Below are positions 57,366 through 64,000 of a DNA stretch of 64,000 bases, one piece after another. Numbering within the stretch: position 1 is the stretch's first letter; each line of letters opens with the position of its first letter. The position numbers and the translations under genes are program-made. A model generated the notes under the pieces. The model was not told the origin of the DNA and searched no databases. It was given only the letters and a program-made list of their open reading frames with translations. The DNA comes from Turneriella parva DSM 21527 (GTDB lineage Bacteria > Spirochaetota > Leptospiria > Turneriellales > Turneriellaceae), in NCBI RefSeq assembly GCF_000266885.1, contig NC_018020.1:992001-1056000 (forward strand), read 5' to 3'.

Positions 57366-59044
57366 TAAGTGAGCTTTTTCGGGCCACGCAGTGTCTTAGT
57401 TAAGGTGACCTGGTTGCCCTTTTCATTGAACACGACAGAATCAAAAGCATTTCTCGCCATAGTAATACCACGACCGTGTTCGAGATAGAGCAGGCTGTCG
57501 TCGCTTTGCGCGCGCGCGAGAAACGATTTGTGGTCAAACCCATCGCCCTCGTCAGAAACCCGCAGAACCAGGTTTGTTTTGCTGACCGAATAGAATACCC
57601 GAACCCGGCGCGACGCGAAGCGTGCATCGCGCTGCCTCTCATACAAGAACTCCATGAAGTCGCCGTTCTCGATAACATGGGTTTTTTCTTCAAAAGTGAC
57701 ACCGAGGTTGCCGTGCTCGATTGCGTTGATGACGATCTCACGAAAGCAAGTTCTGACGGCGTTCAACTCTTGCAGCGTAAAGTGGATTGAGATGCGGTCG
57801 GCAATACGCTGTGCGAGAATATCGGCGTGCAAGATGTTATTCGTTAACGTGTAGCGACCGCGCTCCTGGTCGAGAAATTGAAGTGTCACCTCAGGCTCAA
57901 CCTCGGTCGCGTGCCCCATGATCTCGGTGGCGCCCTGAAACTTTGCAAGCTGCAAAATCACGTGCAGCTCGACGCCGTCGCTGCGGTGCTTATGCCTGAA
58001 GCGCGCGCGAAACCTATTTGATCGATGCCCTTTGAGCACCTCGTTGACGTTCTTCGCGAACAGCTGCACGTTGAGATCAGGCTCATCACCTTCTTCGCTC
58101 GCGAGATAGCTGAGCATGCTCTTGCCAACCATGTCATCAGGAAGAAAGCTCAAGACCCTCTGCGACGTCTTGTTCATGCTGAGAATATTGATATCGGCAT
58201 CGAGCTGAAAGATGAGGTCTGAAGAATCGTCGACGAGGTGGCGGTATTTGGCTTCGGTCTTTTCGAGTATCGGAATCGTTTCGTTGAGCAGTTCTTTGGT
58301 CTGGTCGCGCTCGTCTTCGAGCAGCTTCTCAGTCATGTGCACTTCACGCCAGTTGTATACAGAATACCAAACCAGCATCGAGAATGTTGCTATCCAGCAG
58401 AGGTAACCCGGCAGATCGGCGAGATCATCGGGCAGGGGATACAGCGGGGCTGCAACACGGTACGAGATTAATGTCGCTGTAACTCCTAATACTGCGAGTG
58501 CAATATGGCTGCTGATCGACCACCAGCTGCCATAACGGTAGAAAAGAAAGATGATCAGAAACTGTGATAGAATAATGAGGTGCATATTCGCCTTCTCGCC
58601 GAGAAAGCGGGCAAGTGTGAAACAGAACAGGTTCACAAAAATATTATTCAGAAAGGTGACCTGAAACGAACCCGTGAGATTCTTAATGAGTACAGTCACC
58701 GCAACCATCAGGGGATAAATCAGCGTGGCAATGGCGAAGGGCGGCAGGTAGACAATATAGCGATCGTAGTCGCGCGGCAGCAAAACGGCAGCAAATGCGA
58801 GTTCGATGAGGGCAATATAAATGCCGCCCATGAAGCTCATTGAGAAGAGCATATTGAGGATACGGTTGCGCTTCAGATCTGTCGCACTCGTGAAGTGGCG
58901 ACTGCCTGAGTTTTGATACGCGTACCAGAGGCGTGCGAATGCGCGCATGGGCGGTGGTTTCTTAGGTTGTACGCCGCTGTAAAGAGTATATGTGCGGGTG
59001 TATGGTTGTTTACGCCACAAATGCAGCTCTGAAATTCTTCCCAT
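57365..59044 (-). CDS. Membrane PAS-domain protein with anti-sigma-type ATPase domain
   Basis: From ATG 59044 the product is 559 residues. Six transmembrane helices (about 60-240) are followed by a PAS domain (EKTEAKYRHLVDDSSDLIFQ, LDADINILSMNKTSQRVL) and a C-terminal HATPase like RsbW/SpoIIAB (CFREIVINAIEHGNLGVTFE, VSDEGDGFDHKSFL, HGRGITMARNAFDSV). No histidine-kinase phosphoacceptor is seen. It probably regulates a partner-switching pathway. The start is uncertain; ATG 58948 is another choice. Its stop lies at the edge of repeat copy 6. Confidence 0.8.
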   Translation of the reverse strand: MGRISELHLWRKQPYTRTYTLYSGVQPKKPPPMRAFARLWYAYQNSGSRHFTSATDLKRNRILNMLFSMSFMGGIYIALIELAFAAVLLPRDYDRYIVYLPPFAIATLIYPLMVAVTVLIKNLTGSFQVTFLNNIFVNLFCFTLARFLGEKANMHLIILSQFLIIFLFYRYGSWWSISSHIALAVLGVTATLISYRVAAPLYPLPDDLADLPGYLCWIATFSMLVWYSVYNWREVHMTEKLLEDERDQTKELLNETIPILEKTEAKYRHLVDDSSDLIFQLDADINILSMNKTSQRVLSFLPDDMVGKSMLSYLASEEGDEPDLNVQLFAKNVNEVLKGHRSNRFRARFRHKHRSDGVELHVILQLAKFQGATEIMGHATEVEPEVTLQFLDQERGRYTLTNNILHADILAQRIADRISIHFTLQELNAVRTCFREIVINAIEHGNLGVTFEEKTHVIENGDFMEFLYERQRDARFASRRVRVFYSVSKTNLVLRVSDEGDGFDHKSFLARAQSDDSLLYLEHGRGITMARNAFDSVVFNEKGNQVTLTKTLRGPKKLT

Positions 59045-59067
59045 GAAATCTGAAGGGATGGCCGAGT

Positions 59068-60210
59068 ATGCCTGAAGCACGCATGCCTGCCAATGAAGCG
59101 GCGCGGCTTGAAGCGCTGAAAAAGCTGCGCATTCTCGACACGACCCGGGCAGTGCGCTACGACATGCTGACAGAAGTGGCAGCGTCGATCGGCGGTATGG
59201 ATATCGCCATGATAAATCTGATCGACAGCCACCGCCAGTGGACCAAATCGAGCAAGGGTCTGCAGGTCACCGAGGTGCCGCGTTCGATTTCATTCTGTAC
59301 GCATACCATCAACGAAGAGGCGCCCGTGGTCGTTGACGACCTGACGACCGACCCCCGCTTTCAAGACAGCCAGTTTGTCATAGGCGACCCAAATCTCAGA
59401 AGCTACACGGGCATTCAGCTGAAAACACAAGAAGGCTTTGCCATCGGTACATTATGTCTCTTGGATAGCAACAACAAGAAGCCCGACGCAGAACAGCTCA
59501 AACAGCTCTCGCGACTCGCAGCTTGTGCCATGGACATGATCGAGCGCGACGCGGTTGCCGCAGAACTCGCTAACTCCGCCAAAAAATCGATACTCTTTGA
59601 GAGCGTGCTAAAAACTTACATGCCGCTTTCAACCTGGGCGAACGTCGAAGAATCTGTCGCTAAAGGCGAATGGGTGGTGCAAGATGAAGAGCTGCCGTTG
59701 GCAGTGCTGATGACAGACGCACGCGGCTTCACGCGCTTCAGCGAAGCGCATACACCAGAACAGGTCGTGGCAGGCATCAACCGCTATTACGACATCATCG
59801 TCACTGCGATTTTTGAGAACGACGGCGAGATCAACAAATTTGTCGGCGACGCAGTGCTCGCGCTCTTCACCGACCCCGATGCTGCCGTTCGCGCGGCCCT
59901 GCGCATACAAAAAGAGGTCTCTGCGCTTTCACAAGAGTTACCCGATGACGAAAGGCTGACCTTTCGTTTTGGCATACACTATGGCGATGTCATAAGATGC
60001 ACTGTTGGCAACTATCTGCGCAAAGAGCAGACGGTAATCGGCGACGTCGTGAATACCGCTTCAAGGCTTGAAAAGGCCTGCCCACCGGGCAAAGTATTCG
60101 TTTCTTCAGATGCCTATGATCGGCTGATGCACAAGCTGCCATTCAGCCAGCGCTATCGTCTTAACCCGAAGGGCAAAACACAAACCGTACGGGCCTATAT
60201 GCTACCCTGA
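59068..60210 (+). CDS. GAF-domain class III nucleotide cyclase
   Basis: The 380-residue soluble protein has a GAF domain (LTEVAASIGGMDIAMINLID; SISFCTHTINEEAPVVVDDL; IGTLCLLDSN) and a catalytic domain with LMTDARGFTRFSEAHTPEQV, GEINKFVGDAVLALFTDPDA and EQTVIGDVVNTASRLE. The Lys and Thr at the specificity positions suggest adenylate cyclase activity. It is divergent from the PAS/anti-sigma gene 24 bases away. Confidence 0.85.
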   Translation: MPEARMPANEAARLEALKKLRILDTTRAVRYDMLTEVAASIGGMDIAMINLIDSHRQWTKSSKGLQVTEVPRSISFCTHTINEEAPVVVDDLTTDPRFQDSQFVIGDPNLRSYTGIQLKTQEGFAIGTLCLLDSNNKKPDAEQLKQLSRLAACAMDMIERDAVAAELANSAKKSILFESVLKTYMPLSTWANVEESVAKGEWVVQDEELPLAVLMTDARGFTRFSEAHTPEQVVAGINRYYDIIVTAIFENDGEINKFVGDAVLALFTDPDAAVRAALRIQKEVSALSQELPDDERLTFRFGIHYGDVIRCTVGNYLRKEQTVIGDVVNTASRLEKACPPGKVFVSSDAYDRLMHKLPFSQRYRLNPKGKTQTVRAYMLP

Positions 60211-60264
60211 AAAATCTGATACAAAACAACTTTACGCGGCGGCAGATTTTCTGCCAGCTCGCGC

Positions 60265-61863
60265 ATGAAGAAACCGACCGCAAAGGCAAAACCCGGCAAG
60301 ACGACCGTTACGTACAACCCCGCGACCGGCGAAAAGGTCGCCGAGTATGCAAACACCGATCTCAAGAAATTTCCCGCAATTGTCGCGAAAGCGCGCAAGG
60401 CGCAGGCCGAATGGGCAAAACTGCCGATGCGCCAGCGCGCCAAACATGTCTTGCGCATGCGCGCCTACATAACCGAACACGCCGACGAACTCGCTCGCAT
60501 CGTCTCGCTCGAAAACGGCAAGTCGCGCACCGACGCCCTTGCAACCGAAGTTATACCGTGCTCGCTTTCGGTGCGCTGGTATGCCCAGAACGCGTCTGCC
60601 GTCTTGAAAGAGAAAACCCTCAGCCGCTCGAGCTGGCTCTTCTTCAACAAACAATCCAAAGTTATTCGCGTACCCTGGGGCGTCGTCGGCATCATCAGCC
60701 CGTGGAACTACCCGCTCTCGATTCCGTTCGGCGAAGTCATCATGGCGCTGATGGCGGGCAATGCCGTTATTCTGAAAGTCGCCGCCGTGACGCTGTCTTG
60801 CGGCAAAGCCATTGAGGATATAGTACGTTCTGCAGATTTACCCGAAGGACTTTTCACGCACGTCATCGGTTCTGGGGGCGAGGTTTCGACTGCCATGATC
60901 GATCAGGGTATCAACAAGATCTTTTTCACGGGCTCTGTGCCCACGGGTAAGAAGCTGATGGCGCAGGCGGCGGCGAAACTTGTACCGCTATCTCTCGAAC
61001 TCGGCGGCAAAGACCCGATGATTGTGCTGAGCGATGCGAACCTCGAACGCGCGACGAATGGCGCAGCGTGGGCGGGTTACCAAAACGCAGGGCAATCATG
61101 CGGTGGCGTCGAGCGCATCTATGTGCAAAGCGGTGTTTACAAAGAATTCGTCGAGCTGCTCGCGCGAAAGACCAGCGCGATTCGCCATGGAGCGGATGTC
61201 GACTTTAATGTCGACATGGGCGCCGTTACAACCAAAGACCAGTATAACACGATCAAATCGCATCTGGTGAGCGCGGTTAAAAAAGGTGCGAAGGTCGTCG
61301 CCGAGTCGCAGGCTGCGGCGAGTGCGAATAAGGCCGGCAATTTTTTTCCCGCGACGCTTGTCACGAACGTGAACCACAGCATGCCTCTGATGCGCGAAGA
61401 AACTTTCGGCCCCATTCTGCCTGTGATGAAATTCGAAGAAATCGACGAAGCCATAGCCCTCGCCAACGATTGTTCCATGGGCCTCACCGCCTCAATCTGG
61501 ACAAAGAACACGAAACTGGCGAAGAAGATTGCGCCGCAAATTCAAGCGGGAGCGATAACCATCAACGACCACCTCTACACGCACGGCCTTTCAGAAACGC
61601 CATGGGGTGGCTTCAAAGAAAGCGGCCTCGGCCGCACACATTCGGCGCTCGGCCTCGAAGAGATGACACAGCCGCAGGTCGTCAACTGGGACATCATGAA
61701 CCCGCCGCGCAACCTGTGGTGGTTTCCCTTTTCACCCGAGACCTATAACGCCCTGAAATCCGCACTGATATTCTCGGCCCCGCGCGGCCCACTGTCTTGG
61801 ATCAAGGCATCACTGCACCTTGCAGTCTTTTCGGTGAAGAAGATGTTTAGCAAGTGGGATTAA
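60265..61863 (+). CDS. Aldehyde dehydrogenase family protein
   Basis: The 532-residue protein has IISPWNYPLSIPFGEVIMAL, ELGGKDPMIVLSDANL with the general-base Glu, QNAGQSCGGVERIYV with the catalytic Cys, and REETFGPILPVMKFEE. It oxidises an aldehyde with NAD(P)+. A C-terminal tail of about 45 residues beyond the usual end (LKSALIFSAPRGPLSWIKAS) may bind a membrane, as in fatty aldehyde dehydrogenases. Confidence 0.92.
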   Translation: MKKPTAKAKPGKTTVTYNPATGEKVAEYANTDLKKFPAIVAKARKAQAEWAKLPMRQRAKHVLRMRAYITEHADELARIVSLENGKSRTDALATEVIPCSLSVRWYAQNASAVLKEKTLSRSSWLFFNKQSKVIRVPWGVVGIISPWNYPLSIPFGEVIMALMAGNAVILKVAAVTLSCGKAIEDIVRSADLPEGLFTHVIGSGGEVSTAMIDQGINKIFFTGSVPTGKKLMAQAAAKLVPLSLELGGKDPMIVLSDANLERATNGAAWAGYQNAGQSCGGVERIYVQSGVYKEFVELLARKTSAIRHGADVDFNVDMGAVTTKDQYNTIKSHLVSAVKKGAKVVAESQAAASANKAGNFFPATLVTNVNHSMPLMREETFGPILPVMKFEEIDEAIALANDCSMGLTASIWTKNTKLAKKIAPQIQAGAITINDHLYTHGLSETPWGGFKESGLGRTHSALGLEEMTQPQVVNWDIMNPPRNLWWFPFSPETYNALKSALIFSAPRGPLSWIKASLHLAVFSVKKMFSKWD

Positions 61864-61875
61864 CCACGTTGCCAA

Positions 61876-62130
61876 TCATTCGCGGCGGCGTTTTTCTTTT
61901 ATAACCTTATCAATCTTTCGCATGCGTTTAAGATAGACGCCGACGGCGAGGCGGACTATCGCCGCTGTTTTCACTTTGCCGCGGGCGGCAAGTGCATCGA
62001 CCTCTCGCCACCAAGAAGGCGGCAACCCCACTGAACGTCTCTCTAAAACTGCTGCCGGGTCAATGCGAGGCTGGCCGGCAGATCGCTTTGCAGTCTGCTT
62101 TGTGGTTTCTTTTCGCCGGTGTAGAGCCAT
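61876..62130 (-). CDS. Ribbon-helix-helix DNA-binding protein
   Basis: The 84-residue basic protein has the RHH pattern RRSVGLPPSWWREVDALAAR (strand and first helix) followed by VKTAAIVRLAVGVYLKRM (second helix). CopG-like regulators and antitoxins have this fold. A palindrome (62133-62152) sits directly before its start, suggesting autoregulation. No toxin partner is evident: the neighbour is an aldehyde dehydrogenase. Confidence 0.72.
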   Translation of the reverse strand: MALHRRKETTKQTAKRSAGQPRIDPAAVLERRSVGLPPSWWREVDALAARGKVKTAAIVRLAVGVYLKRMRKIDKVIKEKRRRE

Positions 62131-62132
62131 AA

Positions 62133-62152
62133 TATAATACCCGGTTATTATA
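62133..62152. promoter_or_regulatory. Operator palindrome for the RHH protein
   Basis: TATAATA and TATTATA flank CCCGGT just upstream of the RHH start. The AT-rich repeat could also contain the -10 box of the RHH gene and would be covered by the bound protein. Confidence 0.6.
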
Positions 62153-62210
62153 TATGCCGTGACAATATTTTTTTATTTGACGCGGGATTATCAGGCATGC
62201 TGCCTTGGCC

Positions 62211-62615
62211 ATGATACCAAAAATCATCTGGTCAATTTTCTTTGTGATTTCAGCCGTGACAGTTTCGGCCAATTGGTCGCCGAATTTGTGGCAATATAAC
62301 GGAGCACGTTCGGTCGGCAAGTATGTGCTGTGGCTCACCTATTTTGCCTTTGTTGCTTATGGCCTCTACGCAACGAAGCACGAAGACTTCTTCAGGGCGC
62401 TGCGAAAAATCGGTGGGTATTACTGGGGAAAACAAATCGGCATCGATCTCTATATTGGCTTCGCTTTCTTTCTGGTTTTTATTGGCTGGCACCAGGGGTT
62501 TTACTCAGCACTCGTCTGGGCTCTGCCCGTGCTCGTCTATGGCAACCAGCTCACGCTGCTATACCTGGCCGTGCATTACGAAGCGATCTTCATCAGGTTG
62601 GCTGCTTCGGCCTAA
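62211..62615 (+). CDS. Integral membrane protein
   Basis: The 134-residue protein from ATG 62211 has four transmembrane helices (IIWSIFFVISAVTVSANWSP, YVLWLTYFAFVAYGLYATK, DLYIGFAFFLVFIGWHQGFY and a final one). TTG 62205 is another possible start. No family was recognised. Confidence 0.6.
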   Translation: MIPKIIWSIFFVISAVTVSANWSPNLWQYNGARSVGKYVLWLTYFAFVAYGLYATKHEDFFRALRKIGGYYWGKQIGIDLYIGFAFFLVFIGWHQGFYSALVWALPVLVYGNQLTLLYLAVHYEAIFIRLAASA

Positions 62616-62643
62616 GCCATGCGCTGAAGCCGGCAGAAAACCG

Positions 62644-63705
62644 TCAGAATAACCCATCGAAAAGACGGGCGTAGAAAAACTGAAGGCGCGACGTTCTCGA
62701 GTTGAGCGCGAACTCATCGATGACAATACGGTTCGCATCGATCATCGCGACGACACCGAGAAATTCGTCGCGAAATTCAAACCAAAGTGAAGCGCGCAGG
62801 CGCGCGCTGTAACTGACCTGCCAGTCTGAACTTGAACCGCTGTCGGTAAAATTTTTCTGTCGTTGCAGATTCGGGCCCAGAGCGAAGAGCGCACCCAAAG
62901 TCATGCGCCGGTAGATAAAATTGTAGCCATAGCCCAAACGGGCGACCCATAGCCAGTATTCACCACCGCGATAACGATCAAGGTCAGGATACAGCGATGC
63001 CTGTGAAGGCGGTACGAGACTCGCCCCGGTGTCAATCTGCGTGTAGGTAACCGATGTGTCGGCAACAAACGAGCCGGCCGATGTCAGCTGGCGCTCCCCC
63101 TGAGAAAAGGCGGCGTTGGCAGAGTATCTGTCATTAAAATTATAGAATGCCCCAACCCCGGTATTGAGAATGCTTAAACCGCCGAACTGCGGGTTGGGCG
63201 CACCGGGTGCATAGTCATTCGCAAATTTTTCGGGGTCTTTGAGGTAGAAGCCGCGGTAGTTCTGATAAAAGAAGTCGGCCCCCCAGCGGCGCGATGCATA
63301 GTTGAATTGAAAATCGAAGTAACTCGTTTTGCCATATTTGTTCGTGTCGTTGTTCGCATTCGATAACGGCAACGAGCCCGAAATGCCGTAACCCAGGTAC
63401 GCGATGCCGAGCCCGAAGTTTGTACTGATATTCGGCTCAAACTCGATTAACTTGCCATCGATGGCATCAGAACGCTTCTGCGAAGAAATATCCTGAAATC
63501 CAAAACTATACACTGGCACTTCGAGAAAAGTCCGTATGGTGACATCGTCGTCGAACGATCGAAAATTGCCATCTTCGCAGCGGCCGCGGTATTCAAACTG
63601 TATGTCTTCGGGGTCGCCGGTGGGGCATTGGGGGGTTGGCACGGGGTCGGCGGCGACCAATGCACTGCTGGCAAGGCAACAAGCCAGCACGATTGACTTT
63701 TGCAC
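62644..63705 (-). CDS. DUF4421-type outer-membrane protein
   Basis: The 353-residue protein starts with GTG 63705 and a signal peptide (QKSIVLACCLASSALVAADP). Repeated beta-hairpin strands follow (EFEPNISTNFGLGIAYLGYG, YFDFQFNYASRRWGADFFYQ), and the ending QFFYARLFDGLF has a C-terminal Phe. The pattern matches DUF4421 outer-membrane proteins of Bacteroidota and leptospires. Probably a beta-barrel. Confidence 0.78.
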   Translation of the reverse strand: MQKSIVLACCLASSALVAADPVPTPQCPTGDPEDIQFEYRGRCEDGNFRSFDDDVTIRTFLEVPVYSFGFQDISSQKRSDAIDGKLIEFEPNISTNFGLGIAYLGYGISGSLPLSNANNDTNKYGKTSYFDFQFNYASRRWGADFFYQNYRGFYLKDPEKFANDYAPGAPNPQFGGLSILNTGVGAFYNFNDRYSANAAFSQGERQLTSAGSFVADTSVTYTQIDTGASLVPPSQASLYPDLDRYRGGEYWLWVARLGYGYNFIYRRMTLGALFALGPNLQRQKNFTDSGSSSDWQVSYSARLRASLWFEFRDEFLGVVAMIDANRIVIDEFALNSRTSRLQFFYARLFDGLF

Positions 63706-63752
63706 GCCGTAGATTTAATGCTGAGCGACAACCAGTCAACGACGATCGGCTC

Positions 63753-64000
63753 TCAGCCTTTGCGGCGCTTATTCTTATAGAACTTCTTTCCCGACCTGGG
63801 TGGATAGTTTCCAGGGCGGTGGTTGTCGCTTTTCGCTTTTTTCATCTCGTCTTGTGCAGAGATAAACTGCGTCTTGGTGTCATAGTTCTTATTGTCTTTT
63901 TCGAGCAACATCTTGATCGCTGCTGCCGCGACCTCTTCTGCCGAAACCTCATCGTTCGTCAGGTCTTGCACGTATTCAAGGTACTGCGCGAGTTTTGCGC
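63753..64000 (-). CDS. DEAD-box RNA helicase, C-terminal end only
   Basis: The frame is open to the right edge. The readable part, AKLAQYLEYVQDLTNDEVSA, then AAAAIKMLLEKDN and a basic tail NYPPRSGKKFYKNKRRKG, resembles the C-terminal extension of DeaD/CshA-type RNA helicases. The helicase core lies outside the window, so the assignment depends on the tail alone. Confidence 0.55.
   Translation of the reverse strand, partial: AKLAQYLEYVQDLTNDEVSAEEVAAAAIKMLLEKDNKNYDTKTQFISAQDEMKKAKSDNHRPGNYPPRSGKKFYKNKRRKG

Noticed and set aside
1-64000. tRNA, rRNA and riboswitches
   Set aside because: No cloverleaf, T-loop pattern or conserved rRNA stretch was noticed in gaps between genes; a covariance search would be needed to exclude small RNAs.

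Overview
The window reads as a chromosomal segment of a free-living, mid-to-high GC spirochaete of the Leptospirales, probably Turneriella- or Leptonema-like. This is inference. It rests on the many lipoproteins with spirochaetal-type lipoboxes, SpoIIE/anti-sigma-type partner-switching proteins, several class III nucleotide cyclases, a DUF4421-type outer-membrane protein and a discoidin-like glycan-binding protein. No rRNA, tRNA or CRISPR array was seen. Genes are dense on both strands and many are joined by ATGA or TAATG overlaps.

Layout. 1-10 kb: an LCMT-type methyltransferase, a small aspartic protease, a luciferase-like oxidoreductase, a membrane SpoIIE phosphatase with TPRs, a one-domain asparaginase, rarA and an ABC exporter. 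10-20 kb: FlgT/CsgG-like envelope proteins, an SGNH hydrolase, a phosphofructokinase with a hybrid ATP/PPi signature, an acyltransferase-like membrane protein, a seven-bladed lipoprotein and an outer-membrane protein. 20.6-23.5 kb: one translationally coupled operon joins an AbrB-type antitoxin, a Doc/Fic toxin, AmgK, a GGQ release-factor-like protein and MurU. AmgK and MurU belong to the cell-wall sugar recycling bypass. A NamZ-type exo-muramidase at 44.1 kb fits the same pathway. 23.5-29.8 kb: a TetR regulon with three matching palindromic operators, in front of an outer-membrane protein, a nucleotide cyclase and a five-gene operon (membrane proteins, MDR dehydrogenase, alpha/beta hydrolase). 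30-51 kb: hypothetical proteins, an AraC regulator, a GH5 mannanase, a PadR operon with a palindromic operator, two paralogous HEPN-MNT pairs, a seven-bladed FG-GAP lipoprotein, an ankyrin protein, a second TetR operon with tandem operators, and a sodium:solute symporter.

51.2-57.4 kb is the accessory island and the most interesting part. It starts with an IS91-like HUH transposase whose start looks frameshifted. Six apparently identical copies of a 121-bp repeat (125 bp with the leading A-run) follow, all in the same orientation: three in tandem, then three separated by unrelated inserts. Several repeat junctions interrupt a gene or its leader. One insert contains two long imperfect hairpins with matching terminal boxes that behave like integron attC sites around a complete gene cassette. 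Another carries AT-rich foreign genes, including a purH-like gene cut off by a repeat.

57.4-64 kb returns to chromosomal genes: a membrane PAS/anti-sigma ATPase, a GAF-cyclase, an aldehyde dehydrogenase, a ribbon-helix-helix protein with a palindromic operator, a DUF4421 outer-membrane protein, and the 3' end of a DEAD-box helicase.
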